From the NCBI GenBank assembly GCA_016929195.1, contig JAFGJG010000078.1, positions 1 through 38,649 of the forward strand: a DNA stretch of 38,649 nt, read 5' to 3'. Of the stretch, positions 24,273 through 31,695 are shown one piece after another. Source of the stretch: Thermoleophilaceae bacterium. GTDB lineage: Bacteria > Actinomycetota > Thermoleophilia > Solirubrobacterales > Thermoleophilaceae. The translations under genes and the position numbers were made by a program. Each line of letters begins with the position of its first letter. Positions within the stretch are counted from its first letter, which is position 1. Below the pieces are notes generated by a model, which did no database searches, was not told where the DNA came from, and saw only the letters and a program-made list of their open reading frames with translations.

Positions 24273-24953
24273 TCAGGCGCCTGCGGAGGCGCAGAGGACG
24301 TAGATCACCACCGTGTGCGCCGCTCCGTCTGAGTTACGTCGAGCCTCGACGAACCAGCCGGTGGGTTCGGTTCCGGGCAGCGGAGCCGTTCCGGAACTGT
24401 CCGCCGGTCGATTGACCGTGACGATCACGTTCGGCTGGCCGCCGGAAGCGACAGTGGGGACGACATCGCTTCCGCCGCCGACCACGGTCTCACCCGCCTG
24501 GCACTGAGCGTCGTCCGACTGGACCTGGCCGGTCACGCCGTTACCGACCGGGAAGCTCAGTGAGGCGGTTCGCACCACAACCTGCTCCACGCCGGTCGGC
24601 CCGGGATCCCCCTGCGGCCCCTGAACGCCCTGCGTTCCCTGCACTCCCTGGCTGCCCGGAACTCCCTGCGAGCCCTGGACCCCGGCCGCCCCGCGCGCGC
24701 CGGCGGCCCCACGGGCGCCGGCCGCTCCGCGATCACCGTGCAGCTTCGTCCGCTCGGAAGAGCGGAAGTCGCTCAACGCGAGCGAGCTGTTCTTCACCTT
24801 CGCCGAGGACACGGCGTTCTTCTTGATGTGCCTAGCCCCGACGCTGTTCTTGGCCAGTTGCGTCGCTGCGTACCCGGTACCACCGAGTGCCACGAAGAGA
24901 GCGACGAGCGAGATGACGAGGGCGGGGGAAGGGCGACTGATGCGCCTTCTCAT
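24273..24953 (-). CDS. Secreted protein with collagen-like Gly-X-Y repeats
   Basis: A 226-residue exported protein. The N-terminus has a basic stretch and a hydrophobic helix ending in LGGTGYAA, followed by QLAKNSVGARHIKKNAVSS, a segment seen again and again in secreted proteins of Thermoleophilia and related actinobacteria. Residues 73-121 are 16 uninterrupted Gly-X-Y triplets, first Ala/Arg-rich and then Gln/Val/Pro-rich, able to form a collagen-like triple helix. The C-terminal domain (about 100 residues, with GETVVGGGSDVVP and a final VIYVLCASA) is probably a beta-sandwich head; it contains two Cys. I chose the ATG at 24953 because GGAGGT precedes it at seven bases. The role is probably on the cell surface. 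Confidence 0.88.
   Translation of the reverse strand: MRRRISRPSPALVISLVALFVALGGTGYAATQLAKNSVGARHIKKNAVSSAKVKNSSLALSDFRSSERTKLHGDRGAAGARGAAGARGAAGVQGSQGVPGSQGVQGTQGVQGPQGDPGPTGVEQVVVRTASLSFPVGNGVTGQVQSDDAQCQAGETVVGGGSDVVPTVASGGQPNVIVTVNRPADSSGTAPLPGTEPTGWFVEARRNSDGAAHTVVIYVLCASAGA
24591..24737 (-). repeat. Collagen-like triplet repeat region
   Basis: Sixteen consecutive Gly-X-Y codon triplets within the secreted protein gene. At DNA level the 5' part repeats a nine-base unit coding Gly-Ala-Arg/Gly-Ala-Ala, and the 3' part repeats Gly-(Val/Ser)-Gln units, so triplet number could change by slippage. Confidence 0.85.
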
Positions 24954-25061
24954 GGGACTGACCTCCATCCTTCGGTTTACCCAACATCCCCTGAGCACTC
25001 GGCACGACTCGCGCGAACTTCAGCCGGCGGCGGCCAACCTGGACGCGCTAGCCTTCACCCC

Positions 25062-25336
25062 GGACCGTGCTAGGCGGGGAGGTAGCGGTGCCCTGTCACC
25101 CGCAATCCGCTCTAGCGGGGCTGAATTCCCGTTCCGAGGGGTTCTGCCTTCGGGGCCAGTACGCCGGACAGAGGCGTCGATGGCCGGGTCCCGCGCGGTG
25201 GACGCTCGCGAACCAGGTCAGATCCGGGAGGAAGCAGCCTTAAGCGATACCGGCCATGCGTCGCGGACCAGCCTGGCCGGAGCCGATGACCGGCGGGCAC
25301 GCCCGGGGACGAGCTTCGACGGCGGGTGCACGGTCC
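25062..25336 (+). ncRNA. ffs: Signal recognition particle RNA, large (Alu-containing) type
   Basis: The 275-base RNA matches the Bacillus-type long SRP RNA in sequence order. The 5' Alu domain reads GGGGAGGTAGCGGTGCCCTG then CCCGCAATCCGCTCTAGC and TTCCGAGG; the S domain apex reads GAACCAGGTCAGATCC, a GGGA tetraloop, and GGAAGCAGCCTTAAG. The ends are fixed by a perfect nine-base-pair closing helix, GGACCGTGC (25062-25070) with GCACGGTCC (25328-25336). The RNA binds Ffh and targets membrane proteins to the translocon. A TAGCCT hexamer at 25049-25054, seven bases before the first base, is a likely -10 element. It lies near dnaX-ybaB-recR, a common neighbourhood for this gene. Confidence 0.94.
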
Positions 25337-25367
25337 ATTCCTTCCGCATCCCGGCCGCGGAGGGCGG

Positions 25368-26942
25368 CTAGAGGATGCTCGGGTGGCCGCGCTTCACGCG
25401 GTAGTGGAACTCGCCCGTCGGCAGCAGCTTGCCGCCCGGCTTGCGCACCGTGGCCACACGCTTCAGCGTGCAGCGGAAGTCCTTCTTCGACGCGACCGCC
25501 AGCCCATAGCCGTGGTGGTCGAACTCACCGCTCTTGACCCACGGGTTGCTCGACTTGAGGAGGTTGATGATCGCCTCGGGGGTCTTGGGGTTGTTCGGGT
25601 CGGCGGTCGGAAGGATGCCTCCGCCGCCCTCGCCGAGCCCGGGCGCCGAGATGGAGCCGCCCACGAACTCGGTGGCGAGCGCGCGCTTGTCGCTGTCGTT
25701 CAGACGCACGTCGCCGGCGACGAACGTGTGGATGTCGCCGGTCACGAACACGACGTCCTTGATCTTCTTGTTCCTGATGTGCCCGACCAGCTCCTTGCGC
25801 TCGGTCGGGTAGCCCATCCACGAGTCGAAGTTGATGATGTCGCCGCCGGGATAGTAGGTCCGCATGATCATCAGCTGATTCGCCACGACCTTCCACGCGG
25901 CGTCCGAGGACGCCAGGCGCTCCTTCACGAACTTCATCTGGCTGCGCCCGAGGTACTTGCGCGGCTGCTCGAGCTCCGGGCAGGCCGGGCCCACGACGGG
26001 ATCGCCGCAGGGCTGGTCGTCGCGGTACATGCGCGAGTCGCACAGGACGAGGTCCACGTTGCGGCCGAAGCGCGCCGCCCGGTAGATCCGCGTGCTCCCC
26101 CGCTTGGCGCCGTAGGTGGGCAGGCTCTCGAAGAAGGCCTGGTAGCCCGCCCGCTTGCGGGCATCCGAGTAGTGAAGCGCCGGGTCGAGCCCGCCGGTGG
26201 GCCCGGCGCCGCCGGCGTAGTTGTCCTGGACCTCGTGGTCGTCCCAGATGTTGATCATCGGGAAGCGCGCGTGCACCCGCCGGAGGTTCGGGTCGGTGCG
26301 GTAGAGCGCGTACTTCGACCGGTACTGGTCGAGCGTCTCGGCGGTGCCGACCGTGTCGTCGCGAACGCCGCCGGTGGGGCCGACCGGGTAGTAGTCCTCG
26401 GCGTAGATGTAGTCGCCCAGGCAGACCACGAAGTCGAGGTCCTCCTTCGCCAGCAGCGCGTGGGCGTTGAAGTACCCGAACGTGAAGTCCTGGCAGGAGA
26501 AGAAGGCGAAGCGCACCGGGTGGTTCGAGTCCGGCGGGAGCGCGGTACGGAAGCGCCCGATCGGGCTCTCCTCGTCGCGCGTGGCGAAGCGGTAGTAGTA
26601 CTCCTCGTACGGCCGCAGGCCCGTCACCCGCGCCTTCGCGTAGTGCCAGGTCGAGGAGTTGACCTTGACGAAGTCACGCGCGACGACCTTGCGGAAGCCG
26701 CGGTCGCGAGCGACCTGGAGCTCGACGGTGCCGCTGCCCTCCGCGGACGCCACCCGCGTCCAGAGCGTGATCCCGCGCGGAGCGGGGTCCCCCGACGCCA
26801 CGCCCTCGGCGAACCTGCCGCCGCGCAGGCTCGGCCGCCTCCGCGGCTTGGCGGCAATTGCTTCGGGCGCCAGCAGGACGGCGGCCGTGAGGCCGCTTGC
26901 CCCGGTGACGAACCGGCGTCGCGAGAGGAGGTCGCCGTACAA
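25368..26942 (-). CDS. phoD: Alkaline phosphatase D (PhoD family), Tat-exported
   Basis: A 524-residue phosphodiesterase/alkaline phosphatase of the PhoD family. The N-terminus carries a twin-arginine signal (SRRRFVTGASGL), then FAEGVASGDPAPRGITLWTR opens the N-terminal beta domain of PhoD. The metallophosphatase core has FFSCQDF, VVCLGDYIYAEDYY, NIWDDHEVQDNYAG and VTGDIHTFVAGD, providing the Cys, Asp and His ligands of the iron-calcium centre. It would act outside the membrane to free phosphate from organic phosphates or teichoic-acid-like polymers. The start is a TTG at 26942, nine bases after a TAGGCT hexamer that belongs to a good promoter, so the mRNA may be almost leaderless. Confidence 0.94.
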   Translation of the reverse strand: MYGDLLSRRRFVTGASGLTAAVLLAPEAIAAKPRRRPSLRGGRFAEGVASGDPAPRGITLWTRVASAEGSGTVELQVARDRGFRKVVARDFVKVNSSTWHYAKARVTGLRPYEEYYYRFATRDEESPIGRFRTALPPDSNHPVRFAFFSCQDFTFGYFNAHALLAKEDLDFVVCLGDYIYAEDYYPVGPTGGVRDDTVGTAETLDQYRSKYALYRTDPNLRRVHARFPMINIWDDHEVQDNYAGGAGPTGGLDPALHYSDARKRAGYQAFFESLPTYGAKRGSTRIYRAARFGRNVDLVLCDSRMYRDDQPCGDPVVGPACPELEQPRKYLGRSQMKFVKERLASSDAAWKVVANQLMIMRTYYPGGDIINFDSWMGYPTERKELVGHIRNKKIKDVVFVTGDIHTFVAGDVRLNDSDKRALATEFVGGSISAPGLGEGGGGILPTADPNNPKTPEAIINLLKSSNPWVKSGEFDHHGYGLAVASKKDFRCTLKRVATVRKPGGKLLPTGEFHYRVKRGHPSIL

Positions 26943-26951
26943 GCCGCGGCG

Positions 26952-26980
26952 AGCCTAACGGTGACCGTCTTCACACTCAA
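26952..26980 (-). promoter_or_regulatory. phoD promoter with palindrome in the spacer
   Basis: On the minus strand TTGAGT (26975-26980), a 17-base spacer and TAGGCT (26952-26957) form a good sigma-70-type promoter. The spacer contains the perfect palindrome ACGGT-G-ACCGT (26958-26968), a plausible operator, for instance for phosphate control. Confidence 0.5.
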
Positions 26981-27015
26981 GGGGGTCCGGAGGAATCGTC
27001 CGGTGCCCGGCTAGC

Positions 27016-28701
27016 ATGGAGCGCCCGATGCTCTCGCTCTACCGCCGCCACCGCCCCCGCACCTTCCAGCAGGTGGTCGGCCAGGAGCACATCGTCCGCA
27101 CCCTCCGGAACGCGATCGAGCTCGACAAGGTCCACCACGCCTACCTGTTCGTCGGCTCGCGCGGCACCGGCAAGACGTCGATGGCCAAGCTGCTCGCCTG
27201 CGCCCTCAACGCCGACGGCGGCTCCACCGCCGACTTCGACCCGGACTCGCCCGAGGCCCGCGCGATCGTCGCCGGCACCTCGCTCGACGTCGTCGAGATG
27301 GACGCCGCCTCGAACAACTCGGTCGACGACATCCGCGAGCTGCGCGAGAACGTCGCGCTCGCGCCGATGCAGGGCCACAAGCGCGTCTACATCCTCGACG
27401 AGGCTCACATGCTGTCCGCGGCCGCCTGGAACGCCTTCCTGAAGACGCTCGAGGAGCCGCCCTCGCACGTGGTCTTCGTGCTGGCCACGACCGAGGCGCA
27501 CAAGGTGCCGGCCACGATCGTCGACCGCTGCCACCGCTTCGACTTCCGGCGCCCGTCGCTCGAGCAGATCGCCGGCGTGCTCGACCGCGTGGCGACGGAG
27601 GAGGACATCAAGCTGCCCGACGCCGCCGTGGGCATGCTCGCGCGCGCGGCCACCGGCAGCTTCCGAGACGCGCTCGGCACGCTCGAGCAGCTCGTCACCT
27701 ACGGCGGCACCGAGGTGAAGCTCGACGACGTCCTCGACATCCTCGGCGTGGCCGACGCCGAGCTGGTGCTCGACGCGGCCGAGGCGCTCGCCGACCACGA
27801 CCCGAAGACCGCGCTCCTCACCGTCAAGCGCCTGTCCGACTCGGGCAGGGACATCACCCAGTTCATGCGCGACCTGTCCGCGCACCTGCGCCACCTGTTC
27901 GTCGTCCAGACGCTCGGGGAGGTGCCCGACTCGTTCTCGGTCACCGCCGAGAGCACGGAGCGGCTCTCCGCGCAGGCCGGCCGCATCACGCAGGGCGAGC
28001 TGCTGCGCGCGATCGACTTCCTCGCCGCCGGCCTGGCGGCGACCAAGGACGGCTCCGAGCCGCGCATCCAGCTCGAGATGGCGCTGCTGAAGGCGACCCA
28101 GCCCCAGGCCGACCTCTCCATCCAGGCGCTGATGCACCGCATCGAGCAGCTCGAGACGCAGCTGGCGTCCGGTCGCCCGGCGCCGGAGCAACAGGCGCCG
28201 CCGGAGCCGGAGCCGGAGCCGGCTCCGGAGCCCGAGCAACCCTCCGGGGGAGGGGGCGCCGCTGTTCCGCGCGCGGCCGCCGTGAGCCGCGGCCCGAGCG
28301 GCCAGGCCGCGACCGCCGTGGCGGTGAAGGAGGCCGAGCCCGCCGCGGTGCTGGAGCTCGACCGCGTGCTGGCGCTCTGGCCGGCGGTCGCCGAGACGGT
28401 CACCGAGGAGAACGGCATGCTCGGCGCGGCGATTGGCGCCGCCCGTCCCGTGGATGTGGTCGGCGACCGCATGACGGTGGCCTTCCCACCCGACGCCGCC
28501 TTCGTGAAGAAGAAGGCGGAGGCCAACCGGGAGCTAGTCCAGGACGCCATCCGGGGGCTCACGGGGGTCTCGCTGTCGGTCGCTTACGAGCTGCGCGACG
28601 GCGGACCGGAATCCGAGCCGGTTACCCTCGGCGAAGCGGAGCTCATCGAGCGCCTGCGCGCCGAGTTCGCCGCCGAAGAGGTCTTCGAAGACGAGGAGTA
28701 G
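27016..28701 (+). CDS. dnaX: DNA polymerase III subunit gamma/tau
   Basis: A 561-residue clamp-loader ATPase. YRRHRPRTFQQVVGQEHI opens the AAA+ domain; Walker A is GSRGTGKTS (residues 47-55), Walker B is YILDEAHML, then WNAFLKTLEEPPSHVVFVL with the SRC-type sensor in VDRCHRFDF. The lid and collar domains follow to about residue 365, then a Pro/Glu-rich linker (390-410) and a C-terminal domain of about 130 residues like tau domains. The four zinc-binding Cys normally found between Walker A and Walker B are absent (residues 65-82 read with Asp and Ala instead). I keep the ATG at 27016; the ATG at 27028, with GGAG before it, is equally possible. ybaB and recR follow as an operon. Confidence 0.96.
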   Translation: MERPMLSLYRRHRPRTFQQVVGQEHIVRTLRNAIELDKVHHAYLFVGSRGTGKTSMAKLLACALNADGGSTADFDPDSPEARAIVAGTSLDVVEMDAASNNSVDDIRELRENVALAPMQGHKRVYILDEAHMLSAAAWNAFLKTLEEPPSHVVFVLATTEAHKVPATIVDRCHRFDFRRPSLEQIAGVLDRVATEEDIKLPDAAVGMLARAATGSFRDALGTLEQLVTYGGTEVKLDDVLDILGVADAELVLDAAEALADHDPKTALLTVKRLSDSGRDITQFMRDLSAHLRHLFVVQTLGEVPDSFSVTAESTERLSAQAGRITQGELLRAIDFLAAGLAATKDGSEPRIQLEMALLKATQPQADLSIQALMHRIEQLETQLASGRPAPEQQAPPEPEPEPAPEPEQPSGGGGAAVPRAAAVSRGPSGQAATAVAVKEAEPAAVLELDRVLALWPAVAETVTEENGMLGAAIGAARPVDVVGDRMTVAFPPDAAFVKKKAEANRELVQDAIRGLTGVSLSVAYELRDGGPESEPVTLGEAELIERLRAEFAAEEVFEDEE

Positions 28702-28703
28702 CC

Positions 28704-29042
28704 ATGCCGGGGCAGCCCAACCTGGGCCAGATGATGAAGCAGGTCCAGCAGATGCAGGCCGAGATGGCGAAGGCCGAGCAGGAGCTGAAGAAGGAGGTCG
28801 TCGAGGCGAGCGCCGGCGGCGGGATGGTGACCGTGAAGGTCTCCGGCTCGCTCGAGCTGCGCGAGCTGAAGATCGACCCGGAGGCTGTCGATCCCGAGGA
28901 CGTCGACATGCTCCAGGACATGATCCAGGCCGCCGTGAACGAGGCCTTCCGCTCCGCGCAGGAGCTGGCGGCCAGCCGGATGGGCGCGGCCACCGGCGGC
29001 CTCGGCGCGAATCTCGGGAACCTGGGACTCCCCGGCTTCTGA
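28704..29042 (+). CDS. YbaB/EbfC family nucleoid-associated protein
   Basis: A 112-residue DNA-binding protein of the YbaB/EbfC family. The N-terminus is rich in Met and Gln (MMKQVQQMQAEMAKAEQEL), forming the long dimer helix; GMVTVKVSGSLELRELKIDPEAV is the family beta-hairpin (split by Gly), and MIQAAVNEAFRSAQELA the second helix. Dimers bind DNA like tweezers and are part of the nucleoid. It begins two bases after the dnaX stop with GAGGAG as ribosome site and is followed by recR, the usual gene order across bacteria, linking it to replication and recombinational repair. Confidence 0.96.
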   Translation: MPGQPNLGQMMKQVQQMQAEMAKAEQELKKEVVEASAGGGMVTVKVSGSLELRELKIDPEAVDPEDVDMLQDMIQAAVNEAFRSAQELAASRMGAATGGLGANLGNLGLPGF

Positions 29043-29049
29043 GCGGCAG

Positions 29050-29649
29050 TTGTTCGCCGCGCCGGTCAATCGCCTGATCGCGGAGCTCGCCCGGCTTCCC
29101 GGGATCGGGCAGCGCACCGCCCAGCGGCTCGCCTTTCACATCCTGAGCGTCTCGGACGAGGAGGCCCTGGCGCTTGCGGCCGCGATCCGCGAGGTGAAGG
29201 AGACCGTGGGGCAGTGCGAGATCTGCTTCAACCTCGCGACCGAGGCCACCTGCCGCATCTGCCAGGACGAGCGCCGCGAGCCGGCCACGATCTGCGTGGT
29301 CGAGCAGCCGAGCGACGTGATCCCGATCGAGCGCTCCGGCGAGTTCCACGGCCGCTACCACGTGCTCGGCGGAGCGCTGTCACCGATCGACGGGGTGGAC
29401 CCCGAGCACCTCCACATCGCCGAGCTGCTCGAGCGCGTGTCGGGCAACGGCGTCCGCGAGGTCGTGATCGCCACGAACGCGACCACCACCGGCGAGGCCA
29501 CGGCCCTCTTCCTGGCCGACTCGTTGCGCGAGCGCGCCCCCGAGCTGGCCGTCACGCGGCTCGCCAGCGGCCTGCCCGTCGGATCAGATCTCGAGTACGC
29601 CGACGAGATCACGCTCGGCCGCGCGCTCCGCGGCCGCCAGGCGCTGTGA
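29050..29649 (+). CDS. recR: Recombination protein RecR
   Basis: A 199-residue RecR of normal length. The helix-hairpin-helix is IAELARLPGIGQRTAQRLAF (residues 10-29), the zinc finger has four Cys in CEICFNLATEATCRIC, and the Toprim domain runs from TICVVEQPSDVIPIE through HVLGGALSPIDGVDPEHL to the ATNATTTGEATA region. RecR rings load with RecO/RecF to place RecA on gapped DNA. The start is a TTG at 29050, seven bases after the ybaB stop; the usual residues after the start (FAAPVNRLI) agree with that choice. It ends the dnaX-ybaB-recR operon. Confidence 0.96.
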   Translation: MFAAPVNRLIAELARLPGIGQRTAQRLAFHILSVSDEEALALAAAIREVKETVGQCEICFNLATEATCRICQDERREPATICVVEQPSDVIPIERSGEFHGRYHVLGGALSPIDGVDPEHLHIAELLERVSGNGVREVVIATNATTTGEATALFLADSLRERAPELAVTRLASGLPVGSDLEYADEITLGRALRGRQAL

Positions 29650-29664
29650 CGGATACTTAGGCCC

Positions 29665-31695
29665 ATGGCCCAGCGCGTCGTCCACGCCGCGTGCCCGCAC
29701 GACTGCCCCGACACGTGCGCGATGCTCGTGACGGTCGAGGGTGAACGGGCGACCGCGGTGGCCGGCGACCCCGAGCATCCGATCACGGCGGGCTTCCTGT
29801 GCGGCAAGGTCTCGAACTACCTCGACCGCGTGTATGCCGAGGACCGCATCCTCCATCCGCTGGCCCGCGACGGCGCCAAGGGCGACGGCCGCTTCCGCCA
29901 GGTCAGCTGGGACGAGGCGCTCGACCGCGTGGCGGAGGGCCTGCTGCGCGTGCGCGACGAGCACGGCGGCGAGGCGATCCTGCCGTACAGCTACGCCGGC
30001 ACGCAGGGCCTGATCCAGGGCAACACGATGAGCGCGCGCGTGATGAACGCGCTCGGCGCGACGTCGCTGGAACGGACGATCTGCGCGACCGCCGGCATCG
30101 CCGGGGTCGTGGGCACGCACGGGATCTCGCCGGAGGTGGATCCCGAGGAGTGGCCGCATGCCCGTTACGTGCTGGTCTGGGGCTGGAACCCGATGTCCAC
30201 GGCCCCGCACCTGTGGCGCAAGCTGCTCGACGCCCGGCGCGCGGGCGCCCGCCTGGTGGTGGTGGACCCCTTCCGCAGCCGGACCGCGCGCGTGGCCGAC
30301 GAGCACCTGCGGCCGCTGCCGGGCACCGACGCGGCGCTGGCGATCGGGATGATGCGCGCCGTGGTGGACGCCGGCCTCCAGGACGAGGACTGGTGCCGTG
30401 AGCACGCCGACGGCTACGACGACCTGCTCGGCGTCCTGGCCGAGCACCCGGTCGAGCGCTGCGCGGAGATCTGCGGGGTGGACCCGGACACGATCGCGCG
30501 AGTCGGGCGGGAGTTCGCCGCCACGCGCCCGTCGCTCGTGAGGCTCGGGGTGGGGGCGCAGCGGCATCTCGGGGCGCCCGCCGCGTACTCGACGATCGCC
30601 TCCCTGCCCGCGCTGACCGGTGCCTGGCGCGACCGCGGCGGAGGCTGCTCGTACATCCCGACCGCCACGGCCGCCGCCGTGAGCTCGCACCCGCTCGAGC
30701 GGATCGACCTCCTGCCGGGGCCGGTGCGCACGGTCAACATGGCCCAGCTCGGCGACGCGCTCACCGACGAGGCGCTCGCCCCGCCCATCAGGGCGCTCGT
30801 CTGCTGGAACTCAAACCCGGCCTCGATCGCGCCGGACCAGACGCGGGTGCTCGCCGGGCTGCGCCGGGACGACCTGTTCACGGTGGTCCTCGAGCAGTTC
30901 ATGACGGACACCGCGCTCCACGCCGACGTGATCCTGCCAGCGACGACACAGCTTGAGCACGAGGACGTGGTGTTCTCGTGGGGCCACCACTACCTCACCT
31001 GGAGCTCGCCGGCGATCGAACCGCGCGGCGAGGCTCTCCCGAACACGGAGGCCTTCCGGCGGCTGGCCGAGCGGCTCGGCCTGGACGACCCGGCCTTCCG
31101 CGAGACCGACCGCGAGCTGATCGACTCGATGCTCGCCTCCTCGCCTCCGGTTGCCGGCCGGGCGGACGAGCTGCGCGAGCGCGGCTGGATCAAGATCGAC
31201 GTCGGCAAGGGCAGCACGCCGCACGCGGAGGGGGGCTTCGGCACCGCGAGCGGCAGGGCGCTGCTCCAGGCCCGCTACGAGCCGCCGGCGGAGGTGGCCG
31301 ACGCGGAGCTGGCCGATCGCTTCCCGCTCGCGCTGGTCACGCCCAAGACGCACCTCTTCCTGAACTCCACCTTCGCCAACCAGGCCCGCCAGCACTCGGC
31401 TCAGCCAGAGCCGCCGCTGTTCGTCCATCCGGACGACGCGGCCGCCCGCGGGATCGCCGACGGCGCGCTCGTGCGGGTCTACAACGACCGCGGCGAGTTC
31501 ACCTGCGCGGCGCACGTCTCCGACGACGCCCGGCCGGGCGTGCTGGTGGCGCCGATGGGCTGGTGGAACCGCGACTACGCCGCCGGGATGAGCAGCCAGG
31601 CGACCACGTCCCAGCGGCTGACCGAGCTGGGGCACGCGCCGATCTTCAACGACAACCGCGTGGAGATGGCAGCGGCTCACCCGAGCAGGCCGTAG
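29665..31695 (+). CDS. Molybdopterin-dependent oxidoreductase (DMSO reductase family)
   Basis: A 676-residue catalytic subunit of the DMSO-reductase superfamily. The N-terminal [4Fe-4S] site has Cys10, Cys14, Cys18 and Cys46 (CX3CX3CX27C), then VSWDEALDRVAEGL, the universal segment before the active site. Cys140 in RTICATAG is the likely molybdenum ligand, as in formate dehydrogenase-type enzymes. Later landmarks are VWGWNPMSTAPHLW, LVVVDPFRSRTA and the C-terminal molydopterin-binding domain (LALVTPKTHLFLNSTFANQ). No signal peptide or partner subunits are seen, so it is a cytoplasmic, stand-alone type; the substrate is unknown. A GATACT hexamer seven bases after its start region suggests a leaderless mRNA. 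Its end overlaps the converging GH3 gene. Confidence 0.92.
   Translation: MAQRVVHAACPHDCPDTCAMLVTVEGERATAVAGDPEHPITAGFLCGKVSNYLDRVYAEDRILHPLARDGAKGDGRFRQVSWDEALDRVAEGLLRVRDEHGGEAILPYSYAGTQGLIQGNTMSARVMNALGATSLERTICATAGIAGVVGTHGISPEVDPEEWPHARYVLVWGWNPMSTAPHLWRKLLDARRAGARLVVVDPFRSRTARVADEHLRPLPGTDAALAIGMMRAVVDAGLQDEDWCREHADGYDDLLGVLAEHPVERCAEICGVDPDTIARVGREFAATRPSLVRLGVGAQRHLGAPAAYSTIASLPALTGAWRDRGGGCSYIPTATAAAVSSHPLERIDLLPGPVRTVNMAQLGDALTDEALAPPIRALVCWNSNPASIAPDQTRVLAGLRRDDLFTVVLEQFMTDTALHADVILPATTQLEHEDVVFSWGHHYLTWSSPAIEPRGEALPNTEAFRRLAERLGLDDPAFRETDRELIDSMLASSPPVAGRADELRERGWIKIDVGKGSTPHAEGGFGTASGRALLQARYEPPAEVADAELADRFPLALVTPKTHLFLNSTFANQARQHSAQPEPPLFVHPDDAAARGIADGALVRVYNDRGEFTCAAHVSDDARPGVLVAPMGWWNRDYAAGMSSQATTSQRLTELGHAPIFNDNRVEMAAAHPSRP

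Noticed and set aside
23669-24415. Open frame with a GSNQRPLACEASALPLSY segment
   Set aside because: It is the antisense translation of the tRNA-Val gene followed by the opposite strand of ridA; this peptide is a well-known annotation artefact.
25112-25300. Small open frame on the minus strand at 25.1-25.3 kb
   Set aside because: It is opposite the SRP RNA, whose conserved sequence and closing helix explain the region.
28186-28240. GAGCCG-type short tandem repeat in dnaX
   Set aside because: It codes the Pro/Glu linker between the ATPase part and the tau-like domain, a region that is normally of low complexity.
27016-28701. Programmed frameshift making a short gamma form of DnaX
   Set aside because: I found no A-rich slippery heptamer with a downstream stop in the -1 frame; nothing supports frameshifting.
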